The notes beneath the pieces were generated by a model that did not search any database, was not told the DNA's origin, and saw only the letters and a list, made by a program, of their open reading frames with translations. A stretch of DNA of 64,000 nt from JAITWN01 sp050486285 (GTDB lineage: Bacteria > Pseudomonadota > Gammaproteobacteria > SZUA-140): the NCBI GenBank assembly GCA_050486285.1, contig JBJHCZ010000011.1, positions 1 through 64,000 of the forward strand, read 5' to 3'. The translations under genes and the position numbers were made by a program. This document shows positions 23,346-32,724 of this stretch, in pieces. Numbering within the stretch: position 1 is the stretch's first letter; every line of letters begins with the position of its first letter.

Positions 23346-26213
23346 TCATTGCAGCCGATCGAGCGGTCCGAAGGCGTCATCGATCAGCGTGCATAGCTGC
23401 CGGATATGCAGCAGCGGATAGCCGACCGCCGGCGCCGCCGATGGCGGCCGTCCCGCGTAATATAGCAAGCCGGGATCGACCGCGGCCTGCAGCTTGTGGC
23501 GGGTCGGGTACCAGGCCCCCTGGTTCTTCGGTTCCTCCTGGCACCAGACGAACTCGCGCGCATTCCCGTAACGCGCCAGCGCGTCGCGCAGCTCGCGATA
23601 CGGAAACGGGTAGAGCTGTTCGAGCCGGACCAGGGCGACGTCGCGCCGCCCTTCCTCGCGGCGCTTCTCGAGCAGGTCGAAATAGACCTTGCCGGTACAC
23701 ATGACGACGCGGGTGACACCGGCCGGGTCGAGATCGTCGATCTCGTCGATGACGCGGCGGAAACCGCCCTCGCAGAGATCCTCGAGGGTACTGACCGCGA
23801 GCTTGTGGCGGAGCAGGCTCTTCGGCGTCATCACGATCAGCGGCTTGCGGCAATCCATCCGCATCTGGCGCCGCAGCAGGTGGAAGATCTGCGCCGGCGT
23901 CGTCGGCACCGTGACCTGGATATTGTGCTCGGCGCACAGCTGCAGATAGCGCTCGATGCGCGCCGAGGAATGCTCGGGACCCTGCCCCTCGAATCCATGC
24001 GGCAGGAACATCACGAGACCGCTCATGCGGTTCCATTTCTGTTCGCCGGCGCTGATGAACTGGTCGATGACGACCTGGGCGTTGTTCGCGAAGTCGCCGA
24101 ACTGCGCCTCCCAGATCACCAGCGTATTCGGGTCGGTCGTCGAATAGCCGTACTCGAAGGCGAGCACGGCCTCCTCCGACAGCAGCGAGTTCGTGACCAG
24201 AAAATTGCCCTGCTTCTCCGAAAGATTGCGCAGCGGCACATATGCGCTGTCGTCCTTCTGGCAATAGACTGCCGCGTGGCGATGGAAGAAGGTGCCGCGC
24301 GCGCTGTCCTGCCCGGACAGGCGCACGCCGTAACCGGCCTCGACGAGGCTGGCGTAGGCAAGGATCTCGGCGCAGCCCCAGTCGATCGGCAACGCGCCGG
24401 CCGCCATCTTGCGGCGGTTGTCGAAGATGCGCGCGACACTCGGATGCAATTCGAAGCCCTCCGGCAGGCGGCCGAGGCGCTCGGTCAGGTCGCGCAGCGT
24501 CGCCAGCGGCACCGAGGTGTCGATCTCGATCGTGCAGCGGCCGTGGAGGAACGGCGACCAGTCGACCGCGCCGCGCACTTCGACCGCGTCGGCGGGCAGC
24601 AGCCCCGGCACGACGCCCTCGCCGGCATCGAGCGCGGTCCGGTAGTCCTCGACCATCGCGGCAGCGGCCTTCGCGTCGATCACGCCTTCGCCGGCCAGCC
24701 GCGCGGCATAGGCCTCGCGCGCGGTCGGCATCTCGCGGATACGGCGATACATCAGCGGCTGCGTCACCGACGGCTCGTCCGCCTCGCTGTGGCCGTGACG
24801 GCGGTAGCAAACCAGGTCGATGACGACGTCCTTGCGGAAGCGCATGCGGTAATCGAGCGCGATGCGCGCGGCGTTCAGCACCGCCTCGGGATCGTCGCCG
24901 TTGACGTGCAGGATCGGCGTGTTGACCATCTTGGCGACGTCGGTGCAGTACAGCGTCGAACGCGCGTCCTTCTGGTTGCTGGTCGTGAAGCCGATCTGGT
25001 TGTTGATGACGACATGGATGGTGCCCTTCGTCGAATAGCCGCGCGACTGCGACATGTTGAAGGTCTCCATCAGCACGCCCTGCCCCGAGAACGCGGCGTC
25101 GCCGTGGATGACGATCGGCACGACCTCGGCGCCGTCGCGGTCGCCGCGGCGTTCCTGGCGCGCGCGCACCGAGCCCTCGACCACCGGTCCGACGATCTCG
25201 AGGTGGGAAGGATTGAATGCAAGGGCGACGTGCACCGGTCCACCCGGCGTCTCGAGGTTCGACGAGAAGCCCATGTGGTACTTGACGTCGCCGGAGCCCT
25301 CGCCTTCGCGCGCGGTCTTGCCCTCGAACTCGAGAAACAGGTCCTTCGGCGACTTGCCCATGAGATTGACGAGCACGTTCAGCCGCCCGCGGTGCGCCAT
25401 GCCGATGACGATCTCGCGGACGCCGTCGGCGCCGCCGCGCTCGATCAATTCGCCGAGCAGCGGGATCAGGGTCTCGGCGCCTTCGAGCGAGAAGCGCTTC
25501 TGCCCGACGTAACGGTTGTGCAGATAACGCTCGAGCGCCTCCGCGGCGGTGATTCGCGCGAGCAGCGATCTCCGCGTCGCGCCCGGCAACGCCTGTCCAG
25601 TCACGCCGGATTCGAGCTGGCGAAACAGCCAGTCACGCTCGCCGGCCTCGCCGACATGGAGGCATTCGCTGGCGAGCGTACCGCAGTAGACCCTGCGCAA
25701 GGCCGCGAGCAGGCCGCGCAGCGTCAGCTCGGCCGGAAATCCGCCGACTTCGGCCCCGAGCGCCTTATCGAGGTCGGCGTCGTCGAAGCCGTGAGTGTGG
25801 TAATCGAGTTCGGGGAGTTCCGTGACGGCGCGCAGTCCGAGCGGGTCGATGTCGGCGACGAGATGTCCATTGACGCGGTAGGCGTCGATCAATTGGCGGA
25901 TGCGGGTATTCTGTGTCGAGCCGGCGGCGCGCGCATCGCCGGTGCCTTGCTGCGCCGCGGCCGGCGCCGGCGACCACAGGCGCCCGCGCCCCTGCCCGCC
26001 GAAGCCCTTGCGTATGCGTGCATGCGACACCTCGGGTCGGCCGCCAGGCACTGGCGGCAGGTCGTCGAACCATCGGCGCCACGTTGGGTCGACCGACCCG
26101 GGGTCTTCGAGATAGGCGTCGTAGAGGGCTTCGAGCCAGGGCGCGTTCGCGACCGCCAGCGGGCTGCTGCGCCACCAGCCCTGCAGGTCCTTGTGATCCG
26201 GGGATTTGGCCAT
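23346..26213 (-). CDS. sucA: 2-oxoglutarate dehydrogenase E1
   Basis: 955 residues. The N-terminal QGWWRSSPLAVANAPWLEAL region, thiamine-diphosphate motif HGDAAFSGQGVLMETFN, GFTTSNQKDARST, and C-terminal PHGFEGQGPEHSSARIERYL and EEPKNQGAWYPTRHKL are all canonical. ATG 26213 gives MAKSPDHKDLQGWW. It decarboxylates 2-oxoglutarate and is first in the order sucA-sucB-lpdA-sucC-sucD. Confidence 0.96.
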   Translation of the reverse strand: MAKSPDHKDLQGWWRSSPLAVANAPWLEALYDAYLEDPGSVDPTWRRWFDDLPPVPGGRPEVSHARIRKGFGGQGRGRLWSPAPAAAQQGTGDARAAGSTQNTRIRQLIDAYRVNGHLVADIDPLGLRAVTELPELDYHTHGFDDADLDKALGAEVGGFPAELTLRGLLAALRRVYCGTLASECLHVGEAGERDWLFRQLESGVTGQALPGATRRSLLARITAAEALERYLHNRYVGQKRFSLEGAETLIPLLGELIERGGADGVREIVIGMAHRGRLNVLVNLMGKSPKDLFLEFEGKTAREGEGSGDVKYHMGFSSNLETPGGPVHVALAFNPSHLEIVGPVVEGSVRARQERRGDRDGAEVVPIVIHGDAAFSGQGVLMETFNMSQSRGYSTKGTIHVVINNQIGFTTSNQKDARSTLYCTDVAKMVNTPILHVNGDDPEAVLNAARIALDYRMRFRKDVVIDLVCYRRHGHSEADEPSVTQPLMYRRIREMPTAREAYAARLAGEGVIDAKAAAAMVEDYRTALDAGEGVVPGLLPADAVEVRGAVDWSPFLHGRCTIEIDTSVPLATLRDLTERLGRLPEGFELHPSVARIFDNRRKMAAGALPIDWGCAEILAYASLVEAGYGVRLSGQDSARGTFFHRHAAVYCQKDDSAYVPLRNLSEKQGNFLVTNSLLSEEAVLAFEYGYSTTDPNTLVIWEAQFGDFANNAQVVIDQFISAGEQKWNRMSGLVMFLPHGFEGQGPEHSSARIERYLQLCAEHNIQVTVPTTPAQIFHLLRRQMRMDCRKPLIVMTPKSLLRHKLAVSTLEDLCEGGFRRVIDEIDDLDPAGVTRVVMCTGKVYFDLLEKRREEGRRDVALVRLEQLYPFPYRELRDALARYGNAREFVWCQEEPKNQGAWYPTRHKLQAAVDPGLLYYAGRPPSAAPAVGYPLLHIRQLCTLIDDAFGPLDRLQ

Positions 26214-26329
26214 ATTCGGGACGTCCACCGCTGTCGCGCCCTGCAGGGGCAGGGCTCGTTGGAGAAATGACAGCAATATTAATGCCATGCCGTCATTGCC
26301 GGGATCGGACCGGCGCGCGGGCGGCGCGA

Positions 26330-27352
26330 TCAGGTCGGGCGCTTGCGGAGTTCTTCCGCGCGATCGCGATTGCCGCGGGCCTCGCAGACCTGAATCAGCA
26401 CCTGCAGGATACTTTCGTGGCCGGGCTTGCGCGCAAGCGCCTGTTCACAGCATTGCTCGGCCTGGTCGAGATCGCCGAGGCGGTGGAACATCTTGCCGAG
26501 GCCGAGCAGCGCGAAGGGATCGGGACCGACTTCGAGACTGCGGCGATAACAGCGTTCGGCGCCGGGCACGTCGCCGCCATTCAGCAGCGCGTCGCCGAGG
26601 CGGGTCAGCACGCTCTGGTTATCGGGTTCCTGTTCGAGGATCCGTCGCCACAGCACGATGGCCTCGTCCATCCGTCGCAGCCCGCGCATGCACGCGGCCA
26701 GCCCGGTCAGCGCGAAGACATTGTCGGGCTCGACACCGAGCGCGCGCTCGAACCAGGCGGCGCCCTCGGTGAACTCCTTGCGCCGCAGGCACAGGTTGCC
26801 GAGCATCGTCAGCGCGGCGACATTGCCGCGATCGAGATCGATCAGGCGACCGAGCCAGTGCAGGGCCTTGTCGTCCTCGCCGGTCTTGTAATAGAGGTTG
26901 CCGAGACCGAGGCAGGCAAAACGGTCATTGCCGCCGATCTTCAACGCCTGGAGATAGACCTCCTCGGCGGCCGCGAATTCCCCGATCTTGCGCAGAGAAT
27001 CGCCGAGACGCACCATGACGTGGCTGTCTTCGGGATTGCATTCGAGGTAGCGCCGCCAGTAGGTGATCGAGCGCTCCGGACTGCGCAACCCGCGGAAGGC
27101 ATTGCCGATGCCGCGCAGGGCGAAGACGTTCTCGGGGTCGAGGCGCAGCAGGCGGTCGTAGTATTCGACGGCGCGCTCGAAATTCTTCAGCTTGCGGCAG
27201 ACGTCGCCGAGCCCGACCAGGATATAGGCATTGTTGCCGTCGAGCGCGCAGGCGTCGAGGAACACCTTCTCGGCCTCGCGGTAGCGACGCTGCCCCATCA
27301 GGAAATAGGCCCGCTTCGACAGCTTGATGACATTCTTCTCGGATTCCGGCAT
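26330..27352 (-). CDS. Tetratricopeptide-repeat protein
   Basis: 340 residues made almost wholly of TPR units, about eight or nine, e.g. AYILVGLGDVCRKLKNFERA and VFALTGLAACMRGLRRMDEA. There is no signal peptide or membrane segment. It is upstream of sucA on the same strand with a 116-bp gap, so cotranscription is possible but not shown. A protein-protein interaction scaffold; partners cannot be inferred. The sequence near the start (MPESEKNVIKLSKRAYFLMG) supports ATG 27352. Confidence 0.8.
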   Translation of the reverse strand: MPESEKNVIKLSKRAYFLMGQRRYREAEKVFLDACALDGNNAYILVGLGDVCRKLKNFERAVEYYDRLLRLDPENVFALRGIGNAFRGLRSPERSITYWRRYLECNPEDSHVMVRLGDSLRKIGEFAAAEEVYLQALKIGGNDRFACLGLGNLYYKTGEDDKALHWLGRLIDLDRGNVAALTMLGNLCLRRKEFTEGAAWFERALGVEPDNVFALTGLAACMRGLRRMDEAIVLWRRILEQEPDNQSVLTRLGDALLNGGDVPGAERCYRRSLEVGPDPFALLGLGKMFHRLGDLDQAEQCCEQALARKPGHESILQVLIQVCEARGNRDRAEELRKRPT

Positions 27353-27927
27353 GCCGTCTGCCCCCTGCTCTCGTTGTTATCAGTCGCGGCAGACGGCGCC
27401 GGGGCTGCGTCCGCGGGCGCAGCGAGCCGGCTTGCGCGAACGATTATTTATTCAGGAAATTTATGGGATTACCCGCGCTTCCCTGTACTGCGCCAGGCCG
27501 GGCGGGGACCTGTCCGCATTTAAACAACTGGTCCCGCAAATGTAAATAGCTCGAAGCGGTGAGCGGCCGCGCGCACGCGGTTGAACCCGCGGCGTCGCGC
27601 ACTGTCATAACGGATAGCGACAGCTGTACGCTCTTTGGTAATGCGCCCGATTCCTGCGATACTGATCCCTCGCTCTTTTGCCAACCCTCCACGATGACCG
27701 ATCAGGACGCCCGGCAGGCGGCCGCCCTGAGGGGTTCATGTGATCGTTGGCCCGGCCGACGGACAGCGCAGCAGTCGAATCATTGGCACAGGGATTGCTA
27801 ATACTTTGATAGAAACGGGATGTCGGGGCGAATAACCGGTCAAGACAACAAGCACAAACAAGGAGACGGCAAGATCGCGAGGACATCCACACCGGCAGCA
27901 TAGGGCAAGATCAGTGAGGGCATCGGC
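27353..27927. other. 575-bp divergent regulatory region upstream of prkA
   Basis: No coding sequence was recognised. It contains an inverted repeat GGGACC-N19-GGTCCC (27505-27535), an imperfect TGTC-N12-GACA (27603-27622), and the sigma-54 promoter at 27785-27798. The inverted repeats lie 160-280 bp upstream of that promoter, a range used by enhancer-binding activators, but neither matches the NtrC consensus well. Confidence 0.5.
27784..27800 (+). promoter_or_regulatory. Sigma-54 promoter of the prkA operon
   Basis: TTGGCACAGGGATTGCTA fits the -24/-12 consensus TGGCAC-N5-TTGC exactly. GG is at 27785-27786 and GC at 27797-27798, with the required 10 bp between them. Transcription should begin near 27810, giving a leader of about 118 nt. 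In Escherichia coli the homologous yeaGH operon is under NtrC/sigma-54 control, which agrees with this site. Confidence 0.75.
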
Positions 27928-29847
27928 ATGACCATTTTCGATCACTACCAGTCCCGCTTCGAGGAGTCCAGGGAAGAGGAACTCACCCTGCAGGAATATC
28001 TGGATCTCTGCAAGAAGGATCCGTCCTGCTACGCCACCGCCGCCGAGCGCATCCTGCTCGCGATCGGCGAAGCCGAGCTGATCGACACCAAGAAGGATCC
28101 GCGCCTCAGCCGGATCTTCTCCAACAAGGTCATCAAGGTCTATCCCGCGTTCCGGGAATTCTACGGCATGGAGGAGACGATCGAGCGCATCGTCGCCTTC
28201 TTCAAGCATGCCGCGCAGGGCCTCGAGGAAAAGAAGCAGATTCTTTACCTGCTCGGCCCGGTCGGCGGCGGCAAGTCGTCGCTGGCCGAAAAGCTCAAGG
28301 GCCTGATGGAAAAGCAGCCGTTCTACGCGATCAAGGGCTCGCCGGTCCACGAATCCCCGCTGGCGCTGTTCAACGCCGAAGATGCCCGCATCCTCGAGGA
28401 CGACTTCGGCATCCCGCGCCGCTATCTCAACGGCATCATGTCGCCGTGGGCGGTCAAGCGCCTGCATGAGTACAACGGCGATATCTCGCGCTTCCGTGTC
28501 GTGCGCATGCGGCCGTCGGTGCTGAAGCAGGTCGGCATCGCGAAGACCGAACCGGGCGACGAGAACAACCAGGATATCTCCTCGCTGGTCGGCAAGGTCG
28601 ACATCCGCAAGCTCGAACAGTACTCCCAGGACGACCCCGACGCCTACGCCTATTCCGGCGGACTGTGCCTCGCCAATCAGGGGCTGCTCGAGTTCGTCGA
28701 GATGTTCAAGGCCCCGATCAAGGTCCTGCATCCGCTGCTGACCGCGACCCAGGAGGGCAATTACAACGGCACCGAGGGCATGGGCGCCATTCCGTTCGAC
28801 GGCATCATCCTCGCCCACTCGAACGAGTCCGAATGGCTGAGCTTCAAGAACAACCGCAACAACGAGGCCTTCCTCGATCGCATATATATCGTGAAGGTGC
28901 CCTATTGCCTGCGCGTATCCGAAGAGATCCGCATCTATGACAAGCTGGTCCGCAACAGCTCGCTGTCCGAGGCCCCGTGCGCGCCGGATACGCTGAAGAT
29001 GATGGCGCAGTTCGCGGTGCTCTCGCGGCTCAAGGAACCGGAGAATTCGAGCATCTACTCGAAAATGCGCGTCTATGACGGCGAGAGCCTCAAGGACATC
29101 GACCCGAAGGCCAAGTCCTACCAGGAATATCGCGACTATGCCGGCGTCGATGAAGGCATGTCCGGGCTGTCCACGCGTTTCGCGTTCAAGATCCTGTCCA
29201 AGGTCTTCAACTACGACCACAGCGAGGTCGCCGCAAACCCGGTGCACCTGCTCTACGTGCTCGAACAGCAGATCGAACAGGAGCAGTTCCCGCCCGAGAT
29301 CGAGGAGAAGTACCTGTCGTTCATCAAGGGCTGGCTGGCGCCGCAGTATGTCGACTTCATCGGCAAGGAGATCCAGACCGCCTATCTCGAATCCTATTCC
29401 GAGTACGGCCAGAACATCTTCGACCGCTATGTCATCTATGCCGACTACTGGATCCAGGACGAGGAATACCACGACATGGATACCGGCGAGAATTTCGATC
29501 GCGCAGCGCTGAACGAAGAGCTGGAAAAGATCGAGAAGCCGGCCGGCATCAGCAACCCGAAGGATTTCCGCAACGAGATCGTCAATTTCGTGCTGCGCGC
29601 CCGCGCCCAGAACAACGGCAAGAACCCGCACTGGACCAGCTACGAGAAGCTGCGCGAGGTCATCGAGAAGAAGATGTTCTCGAACACCGAGGACCTGCTG
29701 CCGGTGATCTCCTTCAATCCGAAGTCTTCCGGTGACGACATCAAGAAACACCTGAGCTTCGTCCGCCGCATGATGGACAAGGGCTATACGGAAAAGCAGG
29801 TGCGCCTGCTGACCGAATGGTACCTGCGCGTGCGCAAGTCGAGCTGA
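27928..29847 (+). CDS. prkA: PrkA-family serine protein kinase
   Basis: 639 residues, the usual length (YeaG 644). The N-terminal AAA-like domain has Walker A in LGPVGGGKSSLAEKL near residue 109; the C-terminal half is the PrkA kinase domain. The start is ATG 27928 with GAGGG upstream. In enterobacteria YeaG with YeaH takes part in the response to sustained nitrogen starvation. It is first in a three-gene operon with yeaH and spoVR. Confidence 0.93.
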   Translation: MTIFDHYQSRFEESREEELTLQEYLDLCKKDPSCYATAAERILLAIGEAELIDTKKDPRLSRIFSNKVIKVYPAFREFYGMEETIERIVAFFKHAAQGLEEKKQILYLLGPVGGGKSSLAEKLKGLMEKQPFYAIKGSPVHESPLALFNAEDARILEDDFGIPRRYLNGIMSPWAVKRLHEYNGDISRFRVVRMRPSVLKQVGIAKTEPGDENNQDISSLVGKVDIRKLEQYSQDDPDAYAYSGGLCLANQGLLEFVEMFKAPIKVLHPLLTATQEGNYNGTEGMGAIPFDGIILAHSNESEWLSFKNNRNNEAFLDRIYIVKVPYCLRVSEEIRIYDKLVRNSSLSEAPCAPDTLKMMAQFAVLSRLKEPENSSIYSKMRVYDGESLKDIDPKAKSYQEYRDYAGVDEGMSGLSTRFAFKILSKVFNYDHSEVAANPVHLLYVLEQQIEQEQFPPEIEEKYLSFIKGWLAPQYVDFIGKEIQTAYLESYSEYGQNIFDRYVIYADYWIQDEEYHDMDTGENFDRAALNEELEKIEKPAGISNPKDFRNEIVNFVLRARAQNNGKNPHWTSYEKLREVIEKKMFSNTEDLLPVISFNPKSSGDDIKKHLSFVRRMMDKGYTEKQVRLLTEWYLRVRKSS

Positions 29848-29858
29848 CGCCGCCGGCC

Positions 29859-31136
29859 GTGCCGCTGATCATCGACAGGAGACTGAACGGCAAGAACAAG
29901 AGCGCCGTAAACCGGCAGCGCTTCATCCGCCGCTTCAAGGGACAGATTCGCAAGGCGGTCTCGGAGGCGGTCTCGGAGCGCAGCATCACCGACATCGACT
30001 CCGGCGAGAAGATCAATATCCCGGCGCGCGACATCAGCGAGCCGACCTTCCGCCATGGCGCCGGCGGCGAGCGTGACCTGGTACTGCCGGGCAACGACGA
30101 ATACATCGCCGGCGACCGTATCAAGCGGCCGCCGGACGGCGGCCCCGGCCGCGGTACCCGCGCAAGCCGTGACGGCGAAGGCATGGATGACTTCGTGTTC
30201 ACGCTGTCGCGCGAGGAATTCATGGAGTTCTTCTTCGAGGACCTCGCCCTCCCCGACCTGATCAAGACCCGCCTCGCGACCACCGTCGACTTCAAATCAG
30301 TGCGCGCCGGCTGGTCGCGCGAGGGCATTCCGTCGAACATCAACGTCATCCGCTCACTGAAGGGCGCGCTGTCGCGTCGCATCGCGCTGGGCTCCGCCTT
30401 CGACCAGCACCGCGAGCGCGTACAGGCGGAACTCGACGCGCTGCGGAAGGCGCCGGCGGACGACGACGGGCAGCGGGAGGCGCGCATCGCCGAACTGGAG
30501 GCCGAGATCGCCCGCCTCTCGCGCAGCATCGAGGCGATCCCGTTCATCGACACCTTCGATCTGCGCTACAACAACCGTATCCGCCAGCCGCGACCGACGA
30601 CGCGCGCGGTGATGTTCTGCCTGATGGACGTTTCCGGGTCGATGGACGAGGAACGCAAGGACATCGCCAAGCGCTTCTTCATCCTGCTCTACCTGTTTCT
30701 GACCCGTAACTATGAGCACACCGAGGTCGTATTCATACGCCACCACACCACCGCCAAGGAGGTCGACGAGCAGGAGTTCTTTCACTCGCGGGAGACCGGC
30801 GGCACGGTGGTCTCCAGCGCGCTGGAGCTGATGCACCAGATCATCACCTCACGCTACCCGACCGCGGACTGGAACATCTACGCCGCCCAGGCCTCGGACG
30901 GCGACAACTGGAACGACGATTCGCCGTTGTGCCGCAGCCTGCTGACCGGAAAAATCATGCCGCTGCTGCAGTACTTCGCCTACGTCGAGATCAAGCCCGA
31001 CGAACACCAGAGCCTGTGGCGGGAATATCTGTCCGTCCGTGAGCGTCACCGCAATTTCGCGATGCAGCGCATCGACGGCCTGGCCGACATCTACCCGGTT
31101 TTCCACAAGCTGTTCCGGCGGAAGACCGCGGCATGA
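29859..31136 (+). CDS. yeaH: YeaH/YhbH family protein (DUF444)
   Basis: 425 residues. The N-terminus PLIIDRRLNGKNKSAVNRQR and a von Willebrand A-like C-terminal half with the MIDAS motif DVSGSMDE near residue 256 identify the family. GTG 29859 is preferred because the family begins with PLIIDRRLNGKNK; the open frame extends back into prkA. It lies 11 nt after the prkA stop. It is a proposed partner of the PrkA kinase, biochemical role unknown. Its stop overlaps the spoVR start. Confidence 0.9.
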   Translation: MPLIIDRRLNGKNKSAVNRQRFIRRFKGQIRKAVSEAVSERSITDIDSGEKINIPARDISEPTFRHGAGGERDLVLPGNDEYIAGDRIKRPPDGGPGRGTRASRDGEGMDDFVFTLSREEFMEFFFEDLALPDLIKTRLATTVDFKSVRAGWSREGIPSNINVIRSLKGALSRRIALGSAFDQHRERVQAELDALRKAPADDDGQREARIAELEAEIARLSRSIEAIPFIDTFDLRYNNRIRQPRPTTRAVMFCLMDVSGSMDEERKDIAKRFFILLYLFLTRNYEHTEVVFIRHHTTAKEVDEQEFFHSRETGGTVVSSALELMHQIITSRYPTADWNIYAAQASDGDNWNDDSPLCRSLLTGKIMPLLQYFAYVEIKPDEHQSLWREYLSVRERHRNFAMQRIDGLADIYPVFHKLFRRKTAA

Positions 31137-32626
31137 GCCCGGGCTACCTCTCGGAATCCTCGGAATGGACCTTCGACCTGATCGATCGGTACGAGCAGGA
31201 GATCGGCCGCGTCGCTGCGGATTTCGGCCTCGACACCTGGCCGAACCAGATCGAGGTCATCAGCGCCGAGCAGATGATGGATGCCTATTCCTCGATCGGC
31301 ATGCCGGTCAGTTACCACCACTGGTCCTTCGGCAAGCAGTTCCTGAACGTGGAGCAGCGCTACCGCCGGGGCCACATGGGCCTCGCCTACGAGATCGTCA
31401 TCAACTCGAATCCCTGCATCGCCTACCTGATGGAGGAGAACAGCATGATGATGCAGGCGCTGGTGATCGCCCATGCCTCGTTCGGCCACAACTCGTTTTT
31501 CAAGGGCAATTATCTGTTCCGCACCTGGACCAGTGCCGACGCGATCATCGACTACCTGCTGTTCGCCAGGAACTACATCGCGGAATGTGAACAGCGCCAC
31601 GGCGAGGAGCAGGTCGAACTGTTCCTCGATTCCTGCCATGCGCTGATGAATTACGGCGTCGATCGTTACAAGCGCCCCTCGCCGCTGTCAGCGAAGGAGG
31701 AGGCGCAACGCCAGAAGGAACGCGAGGCCTATCTGCAGGCGCAGATCAACGACCTCTGGCGCACGATACCGAAGCGGGAATCCGCGGAGAGCGCCCGTGG
31801 CGAACAGCGCTTCCCGGCGGAGCCGCAGGAGAACCTGCTCTATTTCATCGAGAAGAACGCCCCGCTGCTGAAACCGTGGCAGCGCGAACTGGTGCGCATC
31901 GTACGCAAGATGGCGCAGTACTTCTATCCCCAGCGCCAGACCCAGGTCATGAACGAGGGCTGGGCCACGTTCTGGCACTACACGATCATCAACCGACTCT
32001 ATGAGGAGGGCCTGGTCAACGACAGCTTCATGATGGAGTTTCTCCAGACCCATACCAACGTGATCCACCAGCCGCCGTACAACAGCGAGTACTACAGCGG
32101 CATCAACCCCTACGCGCTTGGCTTCGGCATGATGCGCGACATCCGCCGCATCTGCGAGGCTCCGACCGACGAGGACCGCCGCTGGTTCCCGGACATTGCC
32201 GGCAGCGACTGGCGCAAGACCCTCGATTTCGCGATGCGCAACTTCAAGGACGAGAGCTTTATCGCGCAATACCTGTCGCCGCGGCTGATGCGGGAGATGA
32301 AGCTGTTCAGCGTGCTCGACGACGACCGCAAGCGCAAACTCGAGGTCACCGCGATCCATGATGATGCCGGTTATCGCCTGGTCCGGCAGGCGCTTGCCGA
32401 ACAGTACAATCTCGGCAGCAACGAGCCCAATATCCAGGTCTGGGATGTCCGCCGTGACGGTGACCGTTCCCTGACCCTGCGCCACAGCCAATACCGGCGC
32501 CGGCCGCTGCATGCCAACATCGATGAGGTGCTCAAGCACGTCGTCCGCCTGTGGGGTTTCAATGTGCGGCTCGAGGTCGTCGATACCGACGGCCACGTCG
32601 CCCGCACGCATGAATGTGCCGCCTGA
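31133..32626 (+). CDS. SpoVR family protein (YcgB type)
   Basis: 497 residues. It contains the SpoVR markers SYHHWSFGKQFLNVEQRYRR (truncated here), MNEGWATFWHYTIINRLYEE and NSEYYSGINPYALGFGMMRD. The ATG at 31133 overlaps yeaH by 4 nt. The prkA-yeaH-spoVR set is conserved in many non-sporulating proteobacteria and is associated with starvation or stress. The molecular function of SpoVR is unknown. Confidence 0.92.
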   Translation: MSPGYLSESSEWTFDLIDRYEQEIGRVAADFGLDTWPNQIEVISAEQMMDAYSSIGMPVSYHHWSFGKQFLNVEQRYRRGHMGLAYEIVINSNPCIAYLMEENSMMMQALVIAHASFGHNSFFKGNYLFRTWTSADAIIDYLLFARNYIAECEQRHGEEQVELFLDSCHALMNYGVDRYKRPSPLSAKEEAQRQKEREAYLQAQINDLWRTIPKRESAESARGEQRFPAEPQENLLYFIEKNAPLLKPWQRELVRIVRKMAQYFYPQRQTQVMNEGWATFWHYTIINRLYEEGLVNDSFMMEFLQTHTNVIHQPPYNSEYYSGINPYALGFGMMRDIRRICEAPTDEDRRWFPDIAGSDWRKTLDFAMRNFKDESFIAQYLSPRLMREMKLFSVLDDDRKRKLEVTAIHDDAGYRLVRQALAEQYNLGSNEPNIQVWDVRRDGDRSLTLRHSQYRRRPLHANIDEVLKHVVRLWGFNVRLEVVDTDGHVARTHECAA

Positions 32627-32712
32627 ACGCGACTGACGCGGCCGCGCGCCCTCTTTCCGTCATGTAAGTCCGCGCCGGCCACGCCGGCGGCCACGGATCA
32701 CCGCGATCCGAC

Positions 32713-32718
32713 TATAAT
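32713..32718 (+). promoter_or_regulatory. -10 box of tamA promoter (leaderless geometry)
   Basis: A perfect TATAAT ends 6 nt before the tamA ATG (32725), so the transcript should begin at the start codon. No Shine-Dalgarno sequence is present in the intervening AGCCCG. The -35 region is not clear. Confidence 0.55.
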
Positions 32719-32724
32719 AGCCCG

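Noticed and set aside
23496..26270. Long open frame of 924 codons on the plus strand
   Set aside because: It is an antisense shadow of sucA, caused by high GC and strong third-position bias. The protein has no family features while the minus strand is a perfect SucA.
27603..27622. NifA upstream activator site TGT-N10-ACA
   Set aside because: The spacing between TGT and ACA is 14 bp, and there are no nif genes.
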